Below are positions 17,865-27,342 of a DNA stretch of 64,000 nt, piece after piece; within the stretch, counting starts at the first letter, position 1, and every line of letters begins with the position of its first letter. Origin of the DNA: Methanosarcina acetivorans C2A (lineage in GTDB: Archaea; Halobacteriota; Methanosarcinia; Methanosarcinales; Methanosarcinaceae). The notes under the pieces were generated by a model. That model worked only from the letters and a program-made list of their open reading frames with translations. It did no database searches and was not told the origin of the DNA. Location: assembly GCF_000007345.1 (NCBI RefSeq), contig NC_003552.1, positions 3,410,001 through 3,474,000 of the forward strand. Reading direction: 5' to 3'. Both the position numbers and the translations under genes were made by a program.

Positions 17865-18190
17865 AAACTTTTGATTGAAGTATGTTTCTCTTACAGACTT
17901 TGCTTTCTCTTGAGCTCATTTTTCCAGTCCCGTCTTCCATATCAATGTCAGATTGAACCCCTTTGTATTATAAGGAGCCACCTGTGAAAGGTCTGTTCAT
18001 GGGTGAGGGTTGTCGCAAGGAAAATCAAAACCGTCGGCGCACGATTCGATATCTTTTGAACCGATGCATTTAATCACTTTACATGATCCTGACTTACGCG
18101 GACGGGTAAGGGGCACAACCGTTTTCTCTTCAACATCCTTTACAAAAAGTTTTCTTCCGTTGGGATAACAGTGCTGCGTTCTTCCGTTAG
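17865..18190 (-). pseudogene. DUF3795 protein, decayed
   Basis: On the minus strand the frame reads KSGSCKVIKCIGSKDIESCA and DFPCDNPHP, then a stop, and resumes YNTKGFNLTLIWK. A shifted segment like LEKWAQEKAKSVRETYF follows, as in the intact DUF3795 proteins at 25024-25452 and 41464-41910. The N-terminal APCGLDCFNCP region is missing. It sits between the TetR gene and a disrupted nitroreductase. Confidence 0.7.
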
Positions 18191-18785
18191 CTTCCGATGA
18201 GAGGGGTAACTTTTGTCATGGTGATTTGCTTCATCTTAAAATCTTACTGCCATGTCACCTCAAAGGGTTTCCTGCGGGGAATCCCATAGGCCTTGTACTG
18301 AGGGTAGCCAAACATCATCGTGTAGCTACATTTCCGTCCAGCAGGCAGATCAAGTTCTTTCTGGAGGAGACTTTTTATTATTTTCTGGTTTTTCGTTTTC
18401 CCTCTATATCGTGCAAAACAATAAAATTTTAATTATATTGATATATTTTTTCTATTTATGGGAAAAGGAAACATTGCAATAGATAAATCAATGATAAAAA
18501 CGATAGTTGACGGCAAAATAATAATTCCTTTGCCAAAAGTTTTGGTTGGAAATCGATACTATCCTATGTTCTCTATATTCTCCCCTACTCAGTGTGATAG
18601 TTGTGGAAGTAAATTACATGTTAACTCTCATCACACTCGTTTTATTATATCACGTTACGGCACTATATCTCTCAATGTTACATACTGGCTTTGTCCCACT
18701 TGTAAGAAACATTATCATGATCGGGTTATTGGTGTTCAGGGTTCTGCAAATTACAGTTCTGAATATTATGATACACAAATAAATG

Positions 18786-20388
18786 GTAACTATTCAGCCA
18801 CCGATAAAAAAGTATGTTTTTTGAGCAATGCCGTAATTCTCAGGCTAATAGCGGCGCTCCATTGAGCGCCGCTAGAATAGCATCCATGACATTGAGTTCA
18901 TTCTTTTTAATTGATGATATGTAAGCCCTAATTCTGCAGAAAGCTACCGCTCCTTCTATACTTCTGAAAGTTCCTGATATTTTCTGTTGTAGCTTCATCA
19001 TCCTGATATCTCTTTCCGCTTGATTGTTGTCAAACGAAACTCTCAGGTTATTGAGGAATCGCAGAATCTGTTCCTTGTGTAGTATGAACCTATCAAGGAG
19101 ATTCTTTGCTTTTGTTTGTGCTTTTCTTCCTCTCTTTTTCACCTGTTCTTTTAAGGGATCAGGCGGTGGATTTTCTTCAATTCCTCCCTGCATTATTGCA
19201 TCGTATATTCCCTCGAGTTCCCTTACTTTTTCTGGATCTATTGGAATTTCCATCTCCCTACATTCATCAGTATACTTTTTCATCTCACTGAGTAGTTCAT
19301 TTATCTCTTTAGCCCATTGCTGCTCAAAATTCTCTTCAATCCCGGTAAGTTCCCGTTTAAGATGAGCGTTGCACAGAGCATGTTCACATTCATACTTGTT
19401 ATATGAAGCAAATCCATCATGAACTGCTACCCCATTGTATTGCAGAAGAAATCCCAGAGCATCCATTGCTTCTGTCCCTCTTTTTGGATGTGGGAAATAG
19501 TAGGTCCATAAATTGTTTGAGACAACATGAAGCCACCATTTCGTCCCTAAAACTCTCATCCCTGTCTCATCACAATGAGCAGTATGAGACGCTAATAGAT
19601 GTTTCATAGCAGCTTCTTCAAAAGGTTGCAGGTTCTGAAAACATTCTATTTCCGCCCTTTTTATGGTAGCAGGGCTGATACGTACGCCGTAGAAGTCCTC
19701 TACCAAATCACAAATCCTTTCATATGGAATAAATTGATAGTTCCTCAAATACAGAATTGAGGCTAAAAGACGAGGACCATATTGAATAGGGAATTTTATA
19801 GACTCTGGAAAAGAACCTTTGTTAACTTTCCCGCAGTGAGGACACTTCTTGATTTCACAACGATGTTCAGTAAATATGATTTGGGCAGGAGGAATTTCAG
19901 CTTCTTGCCTACGTTCATAGTCCTGAACTTCAGTATCTTCAAGATGATGACCACAATGATCGCAGTATTCCGGCGAATGGTATTTTATCTAATCAGGGTT
20001 TTCAACCAGTTTAAGAGTTTTTCCAGGATGACCTTTTTGACCACCGGCTTTTTTGCCGCTACTCTTACGGAGACTCTTAGGTTTTGGTTTTTCGTTACAA
20101 AAAACATCAGTAGAAGGAGGTTTACTGCTATTTTGGCTGTTTTGATTCAAACGAGCCTCTAAAATTCTTACACGTTCTTCAAGTTCAGCAATCTGAGAAG
20201 CTTGTTTCTCTATGATATACTCAAGTCTCTGGATTACAGCAATAACTGCTTCAGGACCAGCTTCATAAATTTCAAGGATCTCTTCACGTGTAAGCATGAT
20301 AACGAAATGAAATAGTATTCAATTTATATCCAATTTTTCCTCGAAACGAGGAAAAATTGCTTTTACGAAGGTATAGATGAATAGTTAC
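18786..20388 (-). mobile_element. IS66-family element nested in another IS
   Basis: The ends are GTAACTATTCA and its complement TGAATAGTTAC. The flanking AATAAATG is duplicated (18778-18785 and 20389-20396), the 8-bp duplication expected of IS66. It carries a TnpC-type transposase but no TnpA or TnpB. Confidence 0.92.
18840..20297 (-). CDS. tnpC: IS66 TnpC-type transposase with one in-frame UAG
   Basis: Codons 1-102 (from 20297) give the coiled-coil and basic N-terminus (QRLEYIIEKQASQIAELEER, SSKPPSTDVF). A UAG stands at 19989-19991, and the same frame continues without any other stop through a zinc ribbon (YCDHCGHHL...CPHCG), Asp in HTAHCDETGM, Asp in VAVHDGFASY and Glu in NNQAERDIRMMKLQQ to TGA at 18840. 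Homologues usually have an acidic or polar residue at this position. Methanosarcina decodes UAG as pyrrolysine, so full-length protein may be made; alternatively it is a GAG-to-TAG nonsense mutation. Confidence 0.8.
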
Positions 20389-21938
20389 AATAAATGTCAG
20401 ATACGATGGACGATGCAGTCTGCACAATTCTCGGCGAATTGGGGAAACATATACAGAAGGAGTAATAAATGTCTGTGGAAGAGCTCCTTGTCCCACTTCA
20501 TTGTGGTTATATGAACAGAAACTAGCAAAACTTTCAAAGCAAGAACTTTTGAACCAAGGAGTTAGCTTTGAAGAAACATTGTATGTTGATGGGAATTGGA
20601 TCAAGAATGGATGGAAAAAAAAGCTTGAAGAATTTATTGGAACGAAACTCACAAAGAAAGAATGGAAAAAAATGCGATATAAATCTGTTTACGTTGTTGC
20701 TACCAAAGAGAAGGTCATTTTAGATTTTGAAGTAACTGAGAGGTTACCAACAATTGAGGCTCTGATGCCTCTTTTCATACGAATAAAGAACCGATTTCCT
20801 GAAGATAAAATCAAAAAGATTGTTTCTGATGAGGATAAAGCGATCATTGGAGCCGTAAAAATGGTCTTTCCTGAAGTGACTCATTCTTTTTGTGTGTTTC
20901 ATCAATTAAAAAACGTTAGTAAGAGGTATTATGAGGAATTCAGTTCTGTTGAAGAGATTCCAGATAACGATAAGATTACCTACAATGAGATATCTCAATT
21001 GATACTTTCTGATACGGTTATCAGTGCTGTTGCGCATATTCAGAAGATACGAGAATTTAACTCTGATCTTGAACTTTCTGAAGCGTCTCATAAAGCGATT
21101 TCTTATGCCGAAGAGATTTTCAGCAAGAATGTGAGCTTCTTGAAAAAAGGTTTTACACCTGAGACAGATAATACAATGGAACAAATATTTTCTTTGATAT
21201 GTGATATAGTAGACAAAGTAAGGTCATTCAAAACCGATAATGGACTAACTAATTTTTGTTACAATCTATTTACTTTTTTCAACAAACGGTGTTTCAGCAC
21301 TGGAAAATGGAAAGGTTTCTCACCTTTAATGAGAGCAAGATTCCAATATGGATAATGCTAGAATTGGAGAATAATTAGTTCTTAAACTTGATGGCTTATA
21401 GCTGTAGCTGTCGGAAATTCCCACAAAAATAGTTCCACAATTTGGAAAATTTTGGTGAATGCTTGTGTAAATGAATCAACATTTTTAAATGAGTGAATTG
21501 ATTTGCTCAAATTGGGATGAAATTTTGTGGTTGTCTTGAAATTGAAGAAAAACCAGAAAAAATTAAAAAGACTCTTCTGGAGAGGTTCATAGGAGGCAGC
21601 CGCCATCGCAACAAAACCTGCCCAGCGCGTACCGATACCAAATGCCGGTGCAGCGATATCGAAATGGGTGAGGACGATTATGGCATCGACAGGTGCAACC
21701 GGATTCTCTTTTGGTATATGGGCTAAGAGCAGGTGCGGAGCGGCCCGGCAGATGATATCGTGTCCCTGTTCCCACACCGAAATAATGGTCGGCGCTAAGC
21801 CGCTCATGGGATGGGCAGTATCCAGTAGGCTCTTCATCCATTCGATAGTTATTCCGGCAATTCTTCTGACTTTCTTCGGATCATGGACAACCAGCCGCTG
21901 ATCTGGCTGGCTGTTGCCTCCCCTGCGAATAAATGTAC

Positions 21939-22075
21939 TTAGAGCCTATCCGAAAAGTCAACAATGGCATTTCTTAAAAGTTGTAACAGGTCATAATATT
22001 CGAATATCCTTTCGGTTGTTAACATTACCTGATGATAGTTACAACAGGTCATGAGACTTTTCGGATAGGCTCTAA
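21939..22075. mobile_element. MITE family 2, intact copy
   Basis: This 137-bp non-coding element has perfect 21-bp terminal inverted repeats built on AGAGCCTATCCGAAAAGTC. Fragments of the same family are at 22275-22357, 62525-62548 and 62861-62909. The left end marks the truncation point of the nitroreductase relic. Confidence 0.85.
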
Positions 22076-22430
22076 ATCAGAGGTTTTAAAGTACTTCCCC
22101 ACAGATGAGTGGTAGAGCGTACGTTTGCATGGCTGTGAAGATATTGACGTTTGAGTAAAGATTATGAAGGATTGACAGAATCAAGTCAAGTATTGATATA
22201 TCTGCGATGATTCATATAAAGATTCGGCGACTGGGTCGTTTAACCTGTAAGAGTATAAGAAATATGATATTCAGACAGGCTCTAAGAGCCCTCTGAAAAG
22301 CCAATAATGGCATGCTGTAATAGTTCCAGTGGGTCACAACACTTTTCGGATAGGTTTATAAGTGACTGTAATTAAAGTCTAAGCCATGTATTAAATTTGC
22401 ACTAGGTTCTGGTTTAAGGAGAATTGGAGT
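22076..22430. other. Intergenic with a degenerate MITE (22275-22357)
   Basis: No gene is seen. AGAGCCCTCTGAAAAGCC near 22275 and ACTTTTCGGATAGG near 22341 are diverged ends of MITE family 2. The short AAGGAG at 22417-22422 serves the next gene. Confidence 0.5.
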
Positions 22431-23502
22431 TTGGATAAACAATATGACATTACAATCATCGGTGCCGGTCCTGCTGGCAGTATGAGTGCATATAACCTTG
22501 CTAAGCACTTTAAGGTGCTTATTGTAGAAGCACATGGTTTACCACGCAATAAATCCTGTTCTGGAATCCTGATAAAAAAGTCAGTAGATATACTTGAGAA
22601 ATATTTTGATAATATCCCTGATAATGTCAAATGCACTCCCTATGAGACTAATGGAATTACTATTATTGATGAATATATGGTGCCACGAGACTTTCCAGAT
22701 AAAGGTTTAAACATTTTAAGAGATAAATTTGATTATTGGCTAGTACAACATGCAATTAAGGCAGGAGCAGATCTTATAGATCATTCAAGGGTTGTAAAAT
22801 TGGATGAGAATGAAAATGGAGTTACATTAACAATAAAAAGCGATAGCGTTTACAAAATTAACTCTAAAATTGTAATTGCATGTGACGGAGTCAGCGGAAC
22901 TTCAAGGATAATGACAAATACGCCAAAGCAAAATAAGTTGGTTACATATCAAAAATACTACAACGCAAGGGCTTCTATTGATAGATCAAAGTTTTATGCT
23001 TATATTTCAAAGAATTTCTCAGAATACGATTCATGGATAAACACCAAAAATAACCATATTGTTGTAGGTACGATAGCGAAAACATTGACTAAATCAAAAT
23101 ATTTTCACAACCAATTTATTTCGTTTCTAAGAAAAGAAATTAATTTTGAAATAATCAAAGAAATCAAAGATGAATCATGGTATATACCGTTAGTTATACC
23201 CTGATTTTCCTATAGTTTTAAGAAATAGAAGGGTTTTTTTTGCAGGCGAAGTTGCGGGACTTTTAAATCCATTCGGTGAAGGTATTTCAATAGCATTGAT
23301 AAGTGGACTTTGCTTATCAAATGCATGTATAAAACAAAAGTCGTTAGAGTTAACCGATTGTGCAGAAATCGAACTGAGTTATAATAGTAGTCTATCAAAT
23401 GAGATAGAGTACATGAAAAGACAGTGGAAATTTATTAAATGTTTTTATCCTTATTTTTGGAATAATGTAACGCAAAATTTAGGTGGGAGCAGTGAAGCAT
23501 AA
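22431..23502 (+). pseudogene. Geranylgeranyl-reductase-family flavoprotein, frameshifted
   Basis: The gene starts with TTG at 22431 behind an AAGGAG site. It has an FAD-binding Rossmann motif (ITIIGAGPAGSMSAYNLAKH), the GGR-type SCSGILIKK segment and the second FAD motif (VFFAGEVAGLLNPFGEGISI). The first frame ends at 23204 (WYIPLVIP) and the second resumes immediately as DFPIVLRNRRVFF in the +1 frame. A one-base insertion near 23202-23206 therefore splits the protein just before the FAD-binding C-terminal motif. Archaeal members reduce isoprenoid chains of membrane lipids or quinone-like molecules. The frame break could also be a sequencing error. Confidence 0.75.
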
Positions 23503-24314
23503 CAACCAAATATAAATGGGGTGTGTAAAAGTTTGTCCTTCCTCACACACGACAAAAATATCGAGCCTATCTGAAAGACAGCCTCTTAGATTCACCTGTA
23601 AACACACCCACAAAATAAACATAAATTGCTTTTGTTACTTCCCTCGTTCTTCAATCCAAGGCTGCAATATCAAAGTTGCTGATGCCGTCGGTAATGTTCT
23701 CTACTGTTGTGGCAGGGTACGATATAGCCTCTTCGTTACTCATAGGTTATATGCCTTAATTAGTTTTGAGCGTTAGCGCTTTTTTAGGGGATAATAGAGG
23801 AATTTGCTCACTAAAGTAAGAAGAGGAGAGAGTTAGAGGTTGATTTCAAAAACGATGTTTGGACGTGAGATTGCCTGTAGAAGTGCCTGTTGTTCAAGGC
23901 TGCAAAATTGCTGATGTCGTTGAGTAGTTTGCGAAGCCAGCGCTTGTATCTATAAGTGCCAGCGATAGTAACAGGATATTGACTTCAGCATGCTGTTTCG
24001 CTATTGTATTCAAAAGTCTGGTTATATAAGAGAACAGTTTGCCTGTCTGTAAGATTCTGTGTGAAATTCAAGCTATAATTGTTGATCTCGTCCTTTAATG
24101 CATATAAATAGGTATGCTATATATTTAAATTCACACATTACTTATTAAAGATAATACTTCTGTTAACTCTCTGAGATATTTTAAATATTATAATTGCATA
24201 ATTTATATTGTTGGATCTACTCGCGTTTATATTTTCAAATTAAAAGCAAGATAGCCAATTTGAAAAAACGTGGTTGTTTTCCTTTTCTCTTTATTCCTGC
24301 CTGTTAAGCTTCAC
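23503..24314. other. Intergenic, about 800 bp, no gene recognised
   Basis: The stretch contains a scrap resembling MITE family 2 (GAGCCTATCTGAAAGACAGCC near 23564). A short hairpin GAGCGTTAGCGC is followed by a T-run at about 23768-23786, which may act as a terminator for the flavoprotein gene. No convincing ORF was seen on either strand. Confidence 0.4.
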
Positions 24315-24480
24315 TCATTCAACTACAGCGTAGGTAAAGGTTAAAAACAGCATACTTCTCTGTCTCTGTTTATTCCATTGAAGTACATTTTTTATACTCT
24401 TCGGCAGTCATTTCACAAACTCTGTAAAATCCTCACAACAAGGAAAATCTCGAACGTTCCCCCTTTGATGCCGAACTTCA
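24315..24480 (-). pseudogene. TIGR00027 methyltransferase C-terminal relic
   Basis: In two interleaved frames the minus strand reads FGIKGGTFEI, MTAEEYKKMYFNGINRDREV and LFLTFTYAVVE with a stop. These correspond to FGIKESAVETFL, VTAEDYKRIYFSGVNKNREV and LLSFVQAVIE in the methyltransferase at 36701-37600. The remaining gene is absent. This is another dead member of the methyltransferase cassette family, here next to ThiS and DUF3795 genes. Confidence 0.6.
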
Positions 24481-24591
24481 AATATTTCTATTCTTAATTT
24501 ACTGTATGTGGTTAGCGTACAGGGGTTAAGCTGTAAGTTGTAAATAATCGAAAAAAGCTATGAGAAAAAAGGATTCTGTCTTTTAGGGAGG

Positions 24592-24825
24592 TCAACCCCC
24601 TGAAACAACTCTCATGATCGTAAGTTTGTCGGAACTTATTATCCCGTCAAGAGGAACAGCATTACCTTCGTTTAATACGATTACAGTTCCCTCATTTATT
24701 CCCAATATATCGAGCAGATTTTCGTAGGTGAAGTTCTCACCGATTTCTACGGTCTGCTCAGAAATCTCTTCCATTGCTCCACAAAGAGCTCCAGCCTGGA
24801 TTTGTACGTGTACTTTTTTACTCAC
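24592..24825 (-). CDS. ThiS/MoaD-like ubiquitin-fold sulfur carrier
   Basis: The 77-residue protein has a beta-grasp pattern and ends in the exposed Gly-Gly (TIMRVVSGG) that is adenylated and thiocarboxylated in ThiS, MoaD and archaeal SAMPs. TVIVLNEGNAVPLD is the typical core strand, loop and strand. It starts with GTG at 24825 behind GGGTGATT. No E1-like or ThiG/MoaE partner is adjacent, so its role in sulfur transfer or protein tagging cannot be specified. The downstream order on this strand is the methyltransferase relic at 24315-24480. Confidence 0.85.
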   Translation of the reverse strand: MSKKVHVQIQAGALCGAMEEISEQTVEIGENFTYENLLDILGINEGTVIVLNEGNAVPLDGIISSDKLTIMRVVSGG

Positions 24826-25023
24826 TCAATCACCCGTTTGCTGGAATTTAATCTAGAATTTCTTTTATTGGACCTGGTGCAGTTCAACAGGAAAACAGTA
24901 GGCATGAAGTCTCAAATTCCTAAGTAGTAATATTTAAGACAGACTCATCCAAAGTAAGCTATTCTGAGAATGCTTTATCCGGTCTTTTTCTTTGAAGAGA
25001 GAAAGATTAGCCCGGAATTAACT

Positions 25024-25452
25024 CTAAACGTCAAATTTTTGAGTGAAGTATGTCTCTCTTACAAGCTTTGCTTTTTCTTGAGCCCATTTTTCCAAGCCCA
25101 TCTTTCTGATCAGGGCCAGATTATAAATCTTTATATTATGCGGAAGTATCGATGCACAGTCTGCATAGGGATAAAGGTTATCACAGGGGAAATCAGAGCA
25201 ACCAGCACACGATTTAATGCCTTTCGAACTGACACATTTATATGCCTTACAGGGTCCTTCCTTCTGGATGAAACGCAGGCAATTCCCGTTTTCTTTTTGG
25301 CATCCTTCACAAGAAGCTTCCTCATATGGAAGACCCGAAAATGACATTATTTGTTTTCTGAGCTCTTCATTATCATTTGCCAGATAACAAGGACAATTAA
25401 AACAATCCAAACCGCATGGTGCGGTTAACTCTCTCAATTCTCTCAAATCCAT
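25024..25452 (-). CDS. DUF3795 cysteine-rich protein
   Basis: Diagnostic segments are APCGLDCFNCPCYL (about residues 12-25), ASCEGCQKENGNCL, GPCKAYKCVSSKGIKSCAGC and FPCDNLYPYAD. The many paired cysteines suggest zinc or Fe-S binding. The function of the family is unknown. ATG at 25452 (MDLRELREL) follows GAGATGA and matches the start of the paralogue at 41910. The C-terminus (RKMGLEKWAQEKAKLVRETY) is the part found repeatedly as relics near methyltransferase cassettes. Confidence 0.85.
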   Translation of the reverse strand: MDLRELRELTAPCGLDCFNCPCYLANDNEELRKQIMSFSGLPYEEASCEGCQKENGNCLRFIQKEGPCKAYKCVSSKGIKSCAGCSDFPCDNLYPYADCASILPHNIKIYNLALIRKMGLEKWAQEKAKLVRETYFTQKFDV

Positions 25453-25597
25453 AAACTTCATCTCTTATGCTTCAATAGTCGTATCTGATTGCCTAAATTC
25501 AGAGACAGATTGGTCCCAACTACGTCGTATTTTTTTCTTTCTCGTATTTTTTTCTGTCAACGTTTAGCTTCCTCTTATGTTTCAAGTTAAAACCTAT

Positions 25598-26050
25598 TCA
25601 AAAATCAAAAGGTACCATGTAAATTTCGTCTACTATTTTCTGATACTTCACAAGTTCACATTGTCTCAATATTGCAAGCTGGTTGCTTGTTTCCTTAGGC
25701 ATAAGTCCAAAAAATTTCGAAATTTTTTCGGGTGTAACCTGACCTTCCTCCTGTGTAAATTCATATATTTCTTTTTGAAGTTCGGTCAGCCCATTTGACC
25801 CTTTTAGACCGTGCTTATTTCTGAAGAGTTTCTTAGAATGTACTGCCAGAGGGTCTGGGAACTTGATTTTTTGGTGCTCTTCCAGATAACATTCCTCGCA
25901 TATTGCACGTCTGTTCTCTTTGACATATTCATTTCCGGAAACTTCTTTCCCGCACCCTGTACATGTTACAAAATAGGGGATATTTTGATCCAGTTCTCGA
26001 TTACCTGATTTATTCGTTTTTATCAGGCCGTGAAACTCCAGATAGCTCAC
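25598..26050 (-). CDS. Zinc-ribbon plus winged-helix protein
   Basis: The 150-residue protein has a four-cysteine zinc ribbon (CTGCGKEVSG...CEECYLEEH, residues about 30-57) and a C-terminal winged-helix-like segment (LTELQKEIYEFTQEEGQVTP, EKISKFFGL, NQLAILRQCELVKYQKI). It probably binds nucleic acid, either as a transcription regulator or an RNA-linked zinc protein. The start is GTG at 26050 and no clear ribosome-binding site is present. It stands alone between DUF3795 and a decayed Fe-S protein. Confidence 0.65.
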   Translation of the reverse strand: MSYLEFHGLIKTNKSGNRELDQNIPYFVTCTGCGKEVSGNEYVKENRRAICEECYLEEHQKIKFPDPLAVHSKKLFRNKHGLKGSNGLTELQKEIYEFTQEEGQVTPEKISKFFGLMPKETSNQLAILRQCELVKYQKIVDEIYMVPFDF

Positions 26051-26388
26051 TATTTATAGTATATAATCTTATCGATATGTATTTATATAATTTCCTTGTA
26101 GCTGGTTGAGATTTTGGGTCGCCTCCTCGAGTTATTGATCAATTTCAAAAAAGAGTACATTTTCCCTTCATTCGACAAAAAATCTCGAGAAACTATTGTG
26201 TTTCCGATTTTCAATGACGACAGTGCACCAGAAGTTATGTAAAATCACAAATCTCCAAAAGTTATATAAAGGTATTGTGATAAAGGTAGCTAAATAATTA
26301 CAAAAAGTTAGCGTTTAAGGAAAATCAGGTTTTGACTGATCTAAAAAGTAGCAGGGAAAATGTAGTAAAAGCAGCGGATAACCTATAA

Positions 26389-27073
26389 TTAACTCAATCC
26401 GAGGCAGTACGGGCAGATACGTCTGCAAACATTGCATTTTTTCAAAACGAAGCCTTTTTCATTTACATAGTTGGACAGGGGGCCAGCAAAGTTTCTGGTT
26501 AACTGTAAGCTCATACAGTACTTTCTGCGGACAATGAGTCCAGGCAAAGGCTGCAGTCCGGCAGGCAGCTCTGGTAGGTAGCGATAGGGTCAGGCTCAAG
26601 TTCGACATCGACTAAAATAGCCCCTATCTGGATCATATTACCATACTTATCGTTTATCAGAAGTGTATTTTTACCCAAGACACCCAGCCCCGCAAGATAA
26701 CCCGAATTTCTCATCGATAAGACTGCCCTTGCATATTGCTTTTCTAGTTCCCAGTGCTCAAGTGGATCATCAGAGGGAATAGCTACCGCTTCTATGCCGG
26801 ATTCTTCAAGGGTGAGGCTAAGTTTTATTCCAAGGCTATCAACTTCTTGCGTAATAATGTTATTTACATGTATATAATGAACACAATTGTCTGCAAAAAG
26901 TAACCCACTCGGAACTTTCCTTGCAAAGACAATTACCTACTTACAATCCTTATATATGTCAACCGGGTGATGTCCTTTGGGAGCATCTTTGAACCTACCC
27001 ACAGTCGCTATGCTACAAAGATCAGCCCTCATTTTTTTGCGGTATTCTTAATCTGTTTCGAATTATACGTCAT
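26389..27073 (-). pseudogene. QueG-like Fe-S reductase relic
   Basis: A nearly continuous frame reads TVGRFKDAPKGHHPVDIYK, VIVFARKVPSGLLFADNC, PSDDPLEHWELEKQYARAV and GYLAGLGVLGKNTLLINDKY, typical of epoxyqueuosine-reductase-like proteins with a double 4Fe-4S domain. Defects are a lost A in a homopolymer near 27030, an in-frame UAG at about 26936-26938, and two frameshifts in the C-terminal cysteine region (CPDCSLCLDS, then CNVCRRICPYCLGLS). Because there are several lesions, decay is more likely than pyrrolysine decoding here. Confidence 0.75.
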
Positions 27074-27221
27074 AACTCAATCACTTCCAAATTTAGTGGG
27101 ATGATTTTTTACAAGTACCGAGAGATTCTATCACGCACGGTTTTCAATAACTCACGGGCACATCCGTAACTTTCAAACTTGACGATAGATATTTCAATTT
27201 TTAAATATATGGTGTAATAAA

Positions 27222-27305
27222 TATATTAAAGACTAACTGGCAATTTCACTGAAAAGTTATCAACTATATCTGCATAGTTCCAGAACACATATCCTTTATT
27301 GAGCT
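27222..27305 (-). pseudogene. Conserved gene-tail relic also found upstream of three TetR genes
   Basis: The minus strand reads YADIVDNFSVKLPVSL and a stop. Related DNA with ATATTAAGGACTGA at its outer end lies at about 36296-36375, 40980-41060 and 43036-43115, each upstream of a TetR gene on the same strand; one of these reads HPDLVYNFFIKLLVSP and a stop. It looks like the C-terminus of a gene that once preceded TetR in the cassette. Confidence 0.4.
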
Positions 27306-27342
27306 AACTCCCAGTACATTTAGCTCATGGATTGCTCTATTG

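Larger units (their letters stand above)
18458..21355 (+). pseudogene. MULE-type transposase interrupted by IS66
   Basis: The N-terminal zinc-binding part (18458-18785) and the catalytic part (20397-21355) are in the same ancestral frame but separated by the IS66 element with its AATAAATG duplication. The first part runs on into IS66 DNA to an artificial stop at 18865. The catalytic part is intact through the C-terminus. Residue-level differences (VLVGNRY, SSVEE, DKVRS) make the catalytic half closer to the 30.5 kb copy than to the 1.4 kb copy. Confidence 0.88.
18367..21574 (+). mobile_element. MULE/IS256-like insertion sequence, copy 2 with nested IS66
   Basis: The element has the same inverted repeats as the copies at 1353 and 30522, in opposite orientation, flanked by TTCTGGAG at 18359-18366 and 21575-21582. 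It contains a complete IS66 element, so it cannot transpose by itself. Confidence 0.92.
18244..21931 (-). pseudogene. Nitroreductase paralogue split by a MULE-type IS
   Basis: The C-terminal codons (18366 to 18244: LQKELDLPAGRKCSYTMMFG, then IPRRKPFEVTW) and the middle part (21931 to 21575: RLVVHDPKKVRRIAG, then IRRG... GIGTRWAGFV) are separated by the IS at 18367-21574 with an 8-bp TTCTGGAG duplication. Joined, they match the protein at 13354-14172 closely. The 5' part with both ferredoxin motifs is missing, cut off where a MITE begins at 21939. The gene was therefore broken at least twice. Confidence 0.85.

Noticed and set aside
22110-22140. tRNA gene (AGTGGTAGAGCG-like D-arm)
   Set aside because: No anticodon arm, T-loop or acceptor stem can be built around it.
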